NCBI GenBank assembly: GCA_017464245.1
Contig: JAFUDV010000089.1
Location: 1-64,000, forward strand
Direction of reading: 5' to 3'
DNA from: Bacteroidales bacterium
Lineage (GTDB): Bacteria > Bacteroidota > Bacteroidia > Bacteroidales > UBA932
DNA: 64,000 nucleotides
Below are positions 1 through 7,038 of this stretch, in pieces (position 1 is the first letter of the stretch; every line of letters starts with the position of its first letter). The notes under the pieces are model-generated. The model was not told the DNA's origin. It searched no databases and worked only from the letters and a program-made list of their open reading frames with translations. The position numbers and the translations under genes are program-made.

Positions 1-1
1 C

Positions 2-136
2 CACAAATCGACTGATTTTCAACTGCTCGAAAACGTGTTCTGCGGCATGAAAAGATTTTTTGAAAATAGTTTTGATCGGGTGGTGAAAGCCTCGCACCAA
101 CCTCGGCTTATTGACAGGTCAGGGGCACCTGAGTAG
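2..136 (+). CDS. Possible 3' end of an unidentified gene
   Basis: A reading frame is open from position 2 to a TAG at 134-136, giving 44 codons with no stop, so it could be the tail of a gene that starts left of the window. I recognise no family in it, and it is short enough to be chance. An internal ATG lies at 47. Confidence 0.2.
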   Translation, partial: HKSTDFQLLENVFCGMKRFFENSFDRVVKASHQPRLIDRSGAPE

Positions 137-303
137 TTACGACTTTTCTATAATACTGATAATCATAAAGATACAGAACGCCCAGTGCCGACCCTGGTAA
201 ACCGATTTCAGGACTAAGCTTGCTATGAGTATTTCGATGGCCCCCCCCCGGCAATCATCCAAGACTGTCGGGGTTTGTGTCTGGTCGATAAATGGGAATT
301 TAA
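137..303. other. Gene-free stretch with a nine-C run
   Basis: I see no coding signal here. A homopolymer of nine C lies at 241-249. No promoter or open frame is placed so that slippage in it would switch a gene on or off, so I give it no function. Confidence 0.4.
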
Positions 304-371
304 CCGTCATTCCCGGCCAAGACCGGGCATCTGATAATCAGACAGATGGCCGATCAGGTCGGCCATGACGG
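304..371. repeat. Small palindromic intergenic repeat (REP/MITE-like)
   Basis: The 68-base element begins with CCGTCAT (304-310) and ends with the inverse ATGACGG (365-371). Each half can fold on its own: the left around CCCGG/CCGGG, the right around GGCCGA/TCGGCC. The GTCATTCCCGGCC-type start resembles dispersed palindromic repeats found between genes in many bacterial genomes. No transposase is nearby, so it is non-autonomous if mobile. A different member of this GTCATTCC-starting class seems to lie at 61273-61300. Confidence 0.55.
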
Positions 372-429
372 GGACGATCAAATCCCGATTTGTCAGTTTG
401 TTCTTCTTTTATAAAGATGTCGTCAGCAT

Positions 430-1080
430 TTACTGGTTCATCTTTCTGATCAGGGAGAGATCTCCGCTGGACAGCGCCTCGAAGTTGGCCTCAATCTTTT
501 CGATGTCCCAGTCCCACCACTTCAAATCCAGCAGATACGCGATGAACTCGTCGTCAAAACGTTTTCTGATGACTCGGCAGGGATTGCCGGCCGCCACGGC
601 ATAAGGTGGAATATCTGACGCCACCACGGAATTAGCCCCGATGATGGCGCCGTCGCCGATATGGACACCCGGCATCACGGTCACATGCTGGCCGATCCAA
701 ACGTCATTGCCGACAACGGTGTCGCCCTTCAACGGCAACTCATCTTTCACCGGCGCAATGGCGCTCCCCCAGTCTCCACCCATTATGTAAAAAGGATAGG
801 TAGTCACGCCATCCATCCTATGGTTGGCGCCGTTCATCACGAACTCAATGCCCTTGGCAATGGCGCAGAACTTCCCGATAATCAGTTTGTCTCCTATGAA
901 ATCGTAGAAGTGCGTCACATGCTTCTCGAACTGATCCGCACCGTCCACATCGTCATAGTAGGTGTAGTCTCCGATGATGATACGAGGATTCTTCACCACA
1001 TTCTTGATGAAGCATAGGCTCGGAATCTTGGGGTTCGGGAAGGCAGCGTTCGGATCGGGTCTGCTGGTTATCTTGTCCAT
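430..1080 (-). CDS. CatB/Vat-type O-acetyltransferase (hexapeptide-repeat family)
   Basis: The 216-residue protein has the left-handed beta-helix pattern of xenobiotic acetyltransferases, which move acetyl from acetyl-CoA to a hydroxyl of a drug or sugar. Visible are LIIGKFCAIA, the NGANHRMDG segment that carries the family's catalytic His, and the hexapeptide run VVGNDVWIGQHVTVMPGVHIGDG followed by GNPCRVIRKRF. The streptogramin A (Vat) and chloramphenicol (CatB) enzymes share this layout, but substrate cannot be read from sequence. The ATG at 1080 is preferred over an upstream in-frame start at 1116 because a promoter-like sequence lies just before it. It is a single gene with no partner. 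Confidence 0.85.
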   Translation of the reverse strand: MDKITSRPDPNAAFPNPKIPSLCFIKNVVKNPRIIIGDYTYYDDVDGADQFEKHVTHFYDFIGDKLIIGKFCAIAKGIEFVMNGANHRMDGVTTYPFYIMGGDWGSAIAPVKDELPLKGDTVVGNDVWIGQHVTVMPGVHIGDGAIIGANSVVASDIPPYAVAAGNPCRVIRKRFDDEFIAYLLDLKWWDWDIEKIEANFEALSSGDLSLIRKMNQ

Positions 1081-1085
1081 ATTGA

Positions 1086-1116
1086 CAAAGGTAACAAATA
1101 TCGGCCAATTTCTCAA
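1086..1116 (-). promoter_or_regulatory. Promoter of the acetyltransferase gene
   Basis: On the minus strand TTG (1116-1114) is followed after 20 bases by TACCTTTG (1093-1086), a good match to the Bacteroidetes primary-sigma promoter. The -7 box ends only 5 bases before the ATG at 1080, so the mRNA would be leaderless or nearly so. Confidence 0.55.
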
Positions 1117-1197
1117 GGCTTCCCATATCTACTTGAATACCAAATAGATACACCTCCCAGAAATCGTCGAAATTGGTTCGATAATTGTCCCATTGCC

Positions 1198-1236
1198 CGT
1201 ACGAGAGACTGCCTGAATCAGGCAGTCTCTCGTACG
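1198..1236. repeat. 39-base near-perfect palindrome
   Basis: Arms 1198-1216 and 1218-1236 are exact inverse complements, 19 pairs around a single A. The sequence lies between two divergently read genes, so a simple terminator for either is not expected, and no T-run follows on either side beyond TTT. It could be a protein-binding site, the end of a small mobile element, or the start of a structured RNA. Confidence 0.7.
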
Positions 1237-1443
1237 TTTGAGGGGGCTCTGCTCCCTATGATCCCCCGCGGCTCCCGACCTATAAGTCCTCGGGACGAGC
1301 CCTCGGACCCGGTCTCCGCCGGGCCGTCTGATGACGGCCTGGACACCTTCAATCCAAGGGACAAACGGCGCGGGGCCCTACTTCTCCAGACAGGCGAATA
1401 GCCCGACATCGAGGCCTCCGTCATCAATAAGTGTTAGCGGAAC
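1237..1443. other. Gene-free GC-rich structured stretch
   Basis: Between the acetyltransferase promoter and the aspA promoter is about 200 bases with several local inverted repeats, for example GCCGTC/GACGGC near 1320-1340. A 69-codon minus-strand frame spans 1218-1427, but it is rich in Arg, Ser and Gly, resembles no family and runs through the palindrome, so I do not call it a gene. Confidence 0.35.
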
Positions 1444-1474
1444 TTGGGATTTCGGAAACGATTTGTTACATTTG
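1444..1474 (+). promoter_or_regulatory. Promoter of aspA
   Basis: TTG at 1444-1446, a 20-base spacer and TACATTTG at 1467-1474 match the Bacteroidetes promoter form. Transcription would start near 1481, which rules out the in-frame ATG at 1444 and supports translation from the ATG at 1501. Confidence 0.65.
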
Positions 1475-1500
1475 TGAAAAATATACTAACACTTTTTAAA

Positions 1501-2913
1501 ATGGCTGAAACCAAATTCCGGGTCGAAAGCGACCTCCTGGGCGAGCTCCAGGTCCCCGCCGACGCTTACTATGGCGTCCAGACCCAGCGGGCTCTGAACA
1601 ACTATAAGATCTCCACCACGCGGATGTGCGACTATCCGGAGTACATCATCGCCATGGCCTACGTGAAAATGGCCGCCGCGGCCGCCAACACCGAGCTCGG
1701 CGTCCTCCCGAAGGAAATCGGAGACGCCATTGTCGCGGCCTGCAAGGAAATCGTGGACGGTAAGTTCCATGACCAGTTCCCGGTGGACATGATGCAGGGC
1801 GGTGCGGGCACCTCCGTGAACATGAACGCCAACGAGGTGATCGCGAACCGCGCCCTCGAACTCATGGGCCATCAGAAGGGCGAGTACCAATACTGCTCCC
1901 CGAACGACCACGTGAACTGCGCCCAGTCCACGAACGACGCCTATCCGAGCGCCTTCCGCTATACTTTCGTCCGCATGAACAAGCATGTCGAGAAGGCTCT
2001 CGGCGACCTGATCGCCTCCTTCCGCGCCAAGGGCGAGGAGTTCAAGGACATCATCAAGATGGGCCGCACCCAGCTGCAGGACGCCGTTCCGATGACCTCC
2101 GGCCAGGAATTCAACGCCTTCGCGAACAACCTCCAGGAAGAGCTGGCGAACCTGGAACGCAACGCCGTGCTCCTCAAGGAAATCAACATGGGCGGTACTG
2201 CCATCGGCACCGGCCTCAACGCCGTTCCCGGTTTTGCCGAACTTTGCACCAAGCGCATGAGCGAGTTTTCCGGTGACACCTTCGAGAAGGCCCCCGACCT
2301 CGTGGAAGCCACGCCCGATACCGGCGCCTATGTAAGCTACTCCGCCGCGCTCAAGCGCCTTGCGGTCAAGCTGTCCAAGATCTGCAACGACCTCCGCCTG
2401 ATGGCCTCCGGCCCCCGTTGCGGCCTGCACGAGATCAACCTGCCGCCCATGGCGCCGGGTTCCTCCATCATGCCGGGCAAGGTGAACCCCGTCATCCCCG
2501 AGGTCACGAACCAGGTATGCTTCAAGGTCATCGGCAACGACACCGCCGTCACCTTCGCCGCCGAGGCCGGCCAGCTCCAGCTCAACGTCATGGAGCCCGT
2601 CATCGCCCAGTGCATCCTCGAGAGCCAGACCTGGCTGATCAACGCCATGAACACCCTCCGCACCAAGTGTATCGACGGCATCACCGTCAACGCCGAGCAC
2701 TGCTACGAGATGGTGAAGAACTCCATCGGCATCGTCACCGCCCTGAATCCGTACATCGGCTACAAGACCTCCACCAAGGTCGCGAAGGAAGCCCTCGAGA
2801 CCGGCGGCAGTGTCTATGACCTCGTCCTCGAGCACGGATACATGACCAAGGAGAAACTCGACGAGGCCCTGGACCCGAAGGCCATGACCGCGTCGCACGA
2901 ACTGCTGAAATAA
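1501..2913 (+). CDS. aspA: Aspartate ammonia-lyase (aspartase)
   Basis: Cytoplasmic enzyme of the fumarase/aspartase superfamily that reversibly splits L-aspartate into fumarate and ammonia. The 470-residue length is normal for the family. The signature loop [11 protein letters not shown] (about residues 320-330) is followed by [15 protein letters not shown] and [12 protein letters not shown], a pattern typical of aspartases rather than class II fumarases. Start 1501 is chosen because the promoter lies at 1444-1474. It stands alone and runs convergently into the broken DUF1963 gene, with 3 bases between the stops. Together with the class I fumarase at 7039 it can feed fumarate reduction or the C4 branch of the TCA cycle. 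Confidence 0.95.
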   Translation: MAETKFRVESDLLGELQVPADAYYGVQTQRALNNYKISTTRMCDYPEYIIAMAYVKMAAAAANTELGVLPKEIGDAIVAACKEIVDGKFHDQFPVDMMQGGAGTSVNMNANEVIANRALELMGHQKGEYQYCSPNDHVNCAQSTNDAYPSAFRYTFVRMNKHVEKALGDLIASFRAKGEEFKDIIKMGRTQLQDAVPMTSGQEFNAFANNLQEELANLERNAVLLKEINMGGTAIGTGLNAVPGFAELCTKRMSEFSGDTFEKAPDLVEATPDTGAYVSYSAALKRLAVKLSKICNDLRLMASGPRCGLHEINLPPMAPGSSIMPGKVNPVIPEVTNQVCFKVIGNDTAVTFAAEAGQLQLNVMEPVIAQCILESQTWLINAMNTLRTKCIDGITVNAEHCYEMVKNSIGIVTALNPYIGYKTSTKVAKEALETGGSVYDLVLEHGYMTKEKLDEALDPKAMTASHELLK

Positions 2914-2916
2914 AAC

Positions 2917-3501
2917 TTAAACGAGAAAACCTTTCATCCGCCGCCAGTAGCCCCGCTCAAAGTCAGCGGGGTCCAGGCGGAATTCCAGACAGCGGCCGCC
3001 GAAATCCAGGGCGGCCGTTTTGTCTGCGATGCGGAGGAAGGCATCGCCGAGAAGGAGGCCGGTCCCGGTAAAGTCGTCCGGGCAGGCTTCGAACGTCATC
3101 TTGAGGGCCGGTTCCGTAAGGGGCTAGTCCTCGTCATCGACCAGCATGCAGGCATGGAAGGTCTCGAAGTTGATGTGACGGGTGTACTTGACGACGACCT
3201 GTCCTTTGGGCCACTCGCCCGGTCCGTTCGGGATAGGGCTGTCGTAACCGGCATACGCATCGACCGCCGCAAAGACGTAGAACATGCCTTCGTGCGGCAG
3301 CCGGTTTTCCGGATCGAAGGGCGCAATGTCCTCACAGTCAATCTGGCAAAGGAAGGTCAGGGGATAACCATACGACTCCCCGTCTTCCTCCACGGGATAC
3401 GTCGGATACTCCATGTCGGTGGGAAAATCGGGATCGCCCCACCATTTGGAGGAACAGAACAGTTCGGTCTCGACCCGTTCGAGGTGGATACGGATGGCCA
3501 T
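2917..3501 (-). pseudogene. DUF1963 (YwqG-like) gene interrupted by an in-frame TAG
   Basis: The first 125 codons (3501-3127), with KWWGDPDFPTDMEYP and YPLTFLCQIDCEDIAPF, look like the DUF1963 family, whose function is unknown. A TAG at 3126-3124 stops the frame. Reading on in the same frame gives PLTEPALKMTFEACPDD and a sensible end at 2917, so the two parts are one gene broken by a single nonsense codon. A CAG or GAG to TAG change would explain it; a sequencing error or readthrough is possible. The ATG overlaps the sialidase TGA by one base, which suggests translational coupling. Confidence 0.75.
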
Positions 3502-4880
3502 CAGCGGATGTCTTTGAGGGGAACGGCCTGGAAGGTCATGTGGGCCTGCGAACTCTCGTAGAGGATGCCCACGGTGTCCTTGTCGATCATCGACAGGCAG
3601 GAATAACCCCAGCCCTCGCCTTCGTCCAGGAGGCATTTCCGGGTCCAGGTCTTGCCGCCGTCCAGACTCATCCGGATCGTGATGTTCCTGCGGCTTTTCG
3701 CATCGGCCGGATTGGAGAACAGGAGAATGTCCTTCCCCAGGGCGTTCTCCGAAGCCCGGACTTTCAGGAGACTCGCCATGCACACCGGTTCCACGAGCGT
3801 TCCGTCGGAAACGTGCGGCGTCCAGGTGCGGCCGAAGTCCGTTGTCGTATAGACGGCCCGGCCGGTTCCCCGGTTGTCACGCATGTTCAGCATCAGTTCG
3901 CCGGGAGCCACTTCCACAACCTGGGATTCGGTGGTGTTGATTTTTGCGTATTCATGGACCCGCCAGGTCTGGCCCCGGTCCTTGGAGTACATGATGCCGG
4001 CGGCCGGCGTACGGTCCGGGGCCGGTTCCTGGTGCTGGAACGGGACGACGAGCGTGCCGTCGTCCATCGTGATGCCGCGGCCGGGGCCCTGGAAAGTGAA
4101 GTTCCAGGCCTCGCGCTTGACCTGGCGCGTCAGGTTCACCGGCTCTGACCAGGTCAGGCCGTCGTCCGAGGAACGGACCATCAGCAACTGCGGGGTCGTA
4201 GCGGGCGAGAAGCCGCTGCCGGCGGTCCACCAGGCCGCCTTTCCGGCTTCGCCGCCATGCGTCCAGGCGGCAAAGACCAGGATGTCCCCGGTGTACTCGT
4301 CCACGAGGATGCAGGGGTCGCCCACACCGTTGACATTCTGCGGAAGTCCTCCCCATTCGCCCATGTCCATCGCGACGATCATCGGCCCCCAGGTGCGGCC
4401 GCCGTCCGTGGAGCGGCTCACGCCCACGTCAATGTCGCCCTGCAGGTCGCGGGAATTCTCGTGACGGATGTCATAGACGCCCACCAGCGTTCCCTTCTTC
4501 GTGGTCACGAGTCCCGGGATGCGGTACGCATTGACCCCGTCGTCACCGGACGTCCGCACCTTCCGGGCCAGGCGATGCTCCAGGATGCCTTCCTCCTCGA
4601 TATCAAAGCCTTTCGCCTTGATTTTCAGCTCGAAAGGCTTTCGGATATCCCTCACTTTGGCAGCGTCCAGATGGATATACAGATACCCGTCCTTGATCTT
4701 CCAGGAACGGAGCGCCTTGCGGGGAAGCCCCTTGAGGGAGACCTTGAATTCGGGCTGCATGCCCGCCGGAACCAGCACCGAGGCCACGGGGACGTCCTTG
4801 TCCTGGATGACCGGGACCTGGTAATGATGCACCTGGATGCTTACCGCGGCGAGAAGGGAAATGAGAGTGGTCAGGAACAT
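3501..4880 (-). CDS. Exo-alpha-sialidase (GH33 type)
   Basis: The 459-residue protein has a short hydrophobic leader (residues 1-16), an N-terminal beta-sandwich-like region (about 20-105) and a six-blade sialidase propeller. The propeller carries the arginine motif YRIP (R120) and five Asp-boxes: STDGGRTW (157-164), SSDDGLTW (237-244), SKDRGQTW (299-306), TTDFGRTW (346-353) and SLDGGKTW (405-412). A likely catalytic Tyr is in ILYES (Y441). It would release terminal sialic acid from host glycans in the periplasm or at the surface. No sialic acid transporter or lyase lies nearby. It reads in the same direction as the PspC/PadR operon upstream but is separated from it by a hairpin. Confidence 0.9.
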   Translation of the reverse strand: MFLTTLISLLAAVSIQVHHYQVPVIQDKDVPVASVLVPAGMQPEFKVSLKGLPRKALRSWKIKDGYLYIHLDAAKVRDIRKPFELKIKAKGFDIEEEGILEHRLARKVRTSGDDGVNAYRIPGLVTTKKGTLVGVYDIRHENSRDLQGDIDVGVSRSTDGGRTWGPMIVAMDMGEWGGLPQNVNGVGDPCILVDEYTGDILVFAAWTHGGEAGKAAWWTAGSGFSPATTPQLLMVRSSDDGLTWSEPVNLTRQVKREAWNFTFQGPGRGITMDDGTLVVPFQHQEPAPDRTPAAGIMYSKDRGQTWRVHEYAKINTTESQVVEVAPGELMLNMRDNRGTGRAVYTTTDFGRTWTPHVSDGTLVEPVCMASLLKVRASENALGKDILLFSNPADAKSRRNITIRMSLDGGKTWTRKCLLDEGEGWGYSCLSMIDKDTVGILYESSQAHMTFQAVPLKDIR

Positions 4881-4883
4881 AAA

Positions 4884-4923
4884 TGTCGATGTTTGTCCGT
4901 AAAAATACGGAAAAACATCGACA
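4884..4923 (-). promoter_or_regulatory. Long nested hairpin between pspC and the sialidase gene
   Basis: Arms 4884-4894 and 4913-4923 are perfect 11-base inverse repeats, and inside them CCGTA (4897-4901) pairs with TACGG (4906-4910) around a four-A loop. It sits 4 bases upstream of the sialidase ATG. It may end the PspC operon transcript or control sialidase translation. A weak promoter-like match (TTTG, 20 bases, TATTTTTA) also lies in this stretch on the minus strand. Confidence 0.55.
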
Positions 4924-4943
4924 CAAACAAACAGGATCGCCCC

Positions 4944-5984
4944 CTATACGTTCAGATACTCCGTGGAAACGACCCCGGCAAAGCCCAGGACAGCCAGGAC
5001 GACGAGGATGACCAGCCAGAGGACCAGAATGACCAGGCCCGGCTTCCAGGACGGAGCCTTGAATCCGAAGATGAACCGGACCCCCAGATAGATGAGGCCG
5101 ATCAAGGGCAGAAGGACTGCCAGAATGGCCAATACGAGCACCCAGGGGGTGGAAAGGAGGTCATAGAAGACCGGAGCCCGCAGGGAAAGGTCCGTCAGGA
5201 AACGGTCGAACGGGATGCGGAAGACGCCGTCGCCCGCCAGGCTCAGCACCGAGACGGAAGCCAGGCCGGACACGCCCGAAAGGAGCAGGGCGATGCCGAT
5301 GGCGACAAGGAGGATCTTGCCGAACTCGCTCCCCTTCGGGGAACGGACTGCGTCGCCGACTTCCCGGACGCCCTTGCGGGCCGCATCGCCCATCTCCTGG
5401 ATGCCGCTGCGGACATTCCGCTGGATATCCTCCAGCGTTCCCTTGTCGCCCTTCATCGCCCAGCGCTCCTGCGCCGTGCGGGCCGCCGGCATGGCCAGCC
5501 ACAGGATGCCATAGGTCACGAAACCCAGCAACGACCAGGCGCCATCCTTCGCCCCGCCGAACAGGAGGGCGAGCGTGATTACGGAAAAGATGATCCGCAG
5601 GGCCACGACATCAAAGTTGAGATAGTTGCCCAGGCCGGCGCAGACACCGGCGATGCGCTTGTTCTCCAGGTCACGGTACAGTTTCTTTTGCGGCTTCTCC
5701 TGCAGTTTTTCCGGTTCCGGGTCATCGGCCTCGATCCGCTCGGGACGGCCCAGGATGTCGATGATGCCACGGATGTCAAGAAGGGTGGCGACCCGCCCGC
5801 CGCCACAGCGGTCCAGCAAGAGTTCGGCCATCCGTTCCTCGATGCCTTCCATGATTTCCCGGCCGCCTTCCTGGCCCAGGTAATGGGCTTCCAGGTCCCT
5901 CAGGTAGCGTTCCACCTCCGCGGAGGCGTCCTTTTCGAGCGTAAAGGCATAGCCTCCGATGCTCACTTTCTCGATTTCTTTCAT
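4944..5984 (-). CDS. PspC-domain multi-pass membrane protein
   Basis: The 346-residue protein starts with a cytoplasmic region (about 1-100) containing the KVSIGGYAFTLEKDA motif shared with the upstream PspC protein. A PspC domain follows (about 100-165: KKLYRDLENKRIAGVCAGLGNYLNFDVV), then several more membrane helices. PspC proteins belong to envelope-stress systems; in Bacteroidetes they are usually paired with PadR regulators, as here. The start overlaps the padR stop by four bases, so the two are translationally coupled. The exact role is unknown. Confidence 0.85.
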   Translation of the reverse strand: MKEIEKVSIGGYAFTLEKDASAEVERYLRDLEAHYLGQEGGREIMEGIEERMAELLLDRCGGGRVATLLDIRGIIDILGRPERIEADDPEPEKLQEKPQKKLYRDLENKRIAGVCAGLGNYLNFDVVALRIIFSVITLALLFGGAKDGAWSLLGFVTYGILWLAMPAARTAQERWAMKGDKGTLEDIQRNVRSGIQEMGDAARKGVREVGDAVRSPKGSEFGKILLVAIGIALLLSGVSGLASVSVLSLAGDGVFRIPFDRFLTDLSLRAPVFYDLLSTPWVLVLAILAVLLPLIGLIYLGVRFIFGFKAPSWKPGLVILVLWLVILVVLAVLGFAGVVSTEYLNV

Positions 5985-6310
5985 CGCTTGAGGGTATCAA
6001 TGCTTTCCACCATTTCCTGCCAGGCGGCGTCCATCTCGGCGAGCTGGGCGCGGCCTTTCTCCGTGATGCCGTAATACTTCCGGGGCGGACCCTGCGTGGA
6101 TTCCTCCCAGCGGTAGGTCAGGAGTCCCTGGTTCTTCTGTCGGATCAAGAGTGGGTACAAAGTTCCTTCGACCACGATCATGTTCGCGGCCTTGAGTTCC
6201 TCGATGATGTTGGAGGCGTAGGCCTCCCTCTTGCTGAGAATACAGAGGATGCAGTATTCCAGCACGCCCTTCCGCATCTGGGAACGGACATTCTCGTTCG
6301 TGCTTTCCAT
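5981..6310 (-). CDS. PadR-family transcriptional regulator
   Basis: The 109-residue protein has the PadR winged-helix: KGVLEYCILCILSKREAYASNIIEEL, then VVEGTLYPLLIRQKNQGLLTYRWEES and RKYYGITEKGRAQL. PadR proteins are usually repressors that act as dimers and often control their own operon. It lies between two PspC genes: 3 bases after the upstream one, and overlapping the downstream one by four bases. The inverted repeat at 6942-6960 upstream of the operon is a candidate operator. Confidence 0.92.
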   Translation of the reverse strand: MESTNENVRSQMRKGVLEYCILCILSKREAYASNIIEELKAANMIVVEGTLYPLLIRQKNQGLLTYRWEESTQGPPRKYYGITEKGRAQLAEMDAAWQEMVESIDTLKR

Positions 6311-6313
6311 AAT

Positions 6314-6895
6314 CTACTGCTTATAAGTGTCCTGCGGGCGGCCGGCAAAGCGCGCCATGTTCTCCGCCGTAGCGGGAATGCCCCGCATTTCACATTTCTG
6401 GGCCGGCGTCTCCGCCTTGGGAATGGCGATCCACAGGACCACATAGATCCAGAAACCGGACGTGCCGGCGATCAAGGCCACCAGCATGACGATCCGGATG
6501 ATGGTCACGTCGATGTCGAAATAATGGCCCAGGCCGGCGCAGACGCCGGCGACGCCCTTGTTGTCCATGTCCCGGTACAGCTTCCGGGGCACCTTGTCCT
6601 CCGGGAAGGCGGAGGAATAGGCATAGCCCGTCTCCGGGGAGCCGTCCGGCATCCCGAGCGTGGAGACGACCTTTTCCACCATCTCCAGCGTCACGACCCG
6701 GGAGGTCTCCCCCACTTCCTGGAAGAACAGTTCGGCAATCCGGCCCTCGATTTCGTCCATCACCTCCCCTTTCTGGGTCTCGGGAACGGAAAGCTTCGCG
6801 CGGAAGTGCCGCAGATACGCATCCAGACGGTTGTAGGCATCGTCGTTGAGGGTGAAATTGCGCCCTCCGACACAGGCATTGGTCACTCGTTTCAT
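6314..6895 (-). CDS. PspC-domain membrane protein, first gene of the PadR operon
   Basis: The 193-residue protein has an N-terminal region (about 1-75: RVTNACVGGRNFTLNDDAY) homologous to that of the larger PspC protein downstream. A PspC domain follows (RKLYRDMDNKGVAGVCAGLGHYFDIDVT, about 95-155) with two hydrophobic helices, then a short tail. ATG at 6895 is chosen because the promoter-like TATCTTTG lies just upstream at 6927-6920, whereas the more upstream in-frame start at 6955 falls before that box. Probably a membrane stress-response or signalling component. Confidence 0.85.
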   Translation of the reverse strand: MKRVTNACVGGRNFTLNDDAYNRLDAYLRHFRAKLSVPETQKGEVMDEIEGRIAELFFQEVGETSRVVTLEMVEKVVSTLGMPDGSPETGYAYSSAFPEDKVPRKLYRDMDNKGVAGVCAGLGHYFDIDVTIIRIVMLVALIAGTSGFWIYVVLWIAIPKAETPAQKCEMRGIPATAENMARFAGRPQDTYKQ

Positions 6896-6919
6896 ATCGT
6901 ACAAAATATTTGTCGATGC

Positions 6920-6927
6920 AAAGATAT
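6920..6927 (-). promoter_or_regulatory. Promoter -7 box of the PspC-PadR operon
   Basis: TATCTTTG on the minus strand fits the Bacteroidetes -7 consensus TAnnTTTG, 24 bases before the ATG at 6895. The -33 element is not clear; a TTG lies about 21 bases upstream. Confidence 0.5.
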
Positions 6928-6941
6928 AAATTTTTACAGAT

Positions 6942-6960
6942 ACTTTGCAATACAAAGTAC
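6942..6960. promoter_or_regulatory. Candidate operator for the PadR regulator
   Basis: TACTTTG (6942-6948) and CAAAGTA (6954-6960) form a perfect 7-base inverted repeat around CAATA, just upstream of the PspC-PadR promoter and between it and the fumarase promoter. Position and symmetry fit autoregulation by PadR; no binding data support it. Confidence 0.4.
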
Positions 6961-6999
6961 TAAAATTTTTACATAATATATAAATCGAAGGAAAATCGC

Positions 7000-7007
7000 T
7001 ATATTTG
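7000..7007 (+). promoter_or_regulatory. Promoter -7 box of the fumarase gene
   Basis: TATATTTG matches the TAnnTTTG consensus. An in-frame ATG at 7009 starts 2 bases after this box, so it cannot be inside a normal transcript; the ATG at 7039 is a better start. Confidence 0.5.
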
Positions 7008-7038
7008 TATGATAAAAGAAACCAATTCCACTCCCTCT

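Noticed and set aside
241..249. The nine-C run as a phase-variation switch
   Set aside because: No gene reads through it and no promoter spacing depends on it in the visible sequence.
1218..1427. A 69-codon minus-strand frame
   Set aside because: It starts in a palindrome, is Arg/Ser/Gly-rich and resembles nothing; more likely structured non-coding DNA.
1486..2898. A 470-codon open frame antisense to aspA
   Set aside because: It mirrors the aspA codon pattern in GC-rich DNA, has no family features, and aspA is certain.
3124..3126. TAG read as an amino acid (pyrrolysine or recoded TAG)
   Set aside because: There is no downstream insertion signal, no supporting tRNA in the window, and the family does not use such a residue; mutation or read error is simpler.
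4257..6074. A 605-codon plus-strand frame across the sialidase and PspC genes
   Set aside because: Antisense to two solid genes; low-complexity Asp/Gln/Gly/Arg sequence with no motif.
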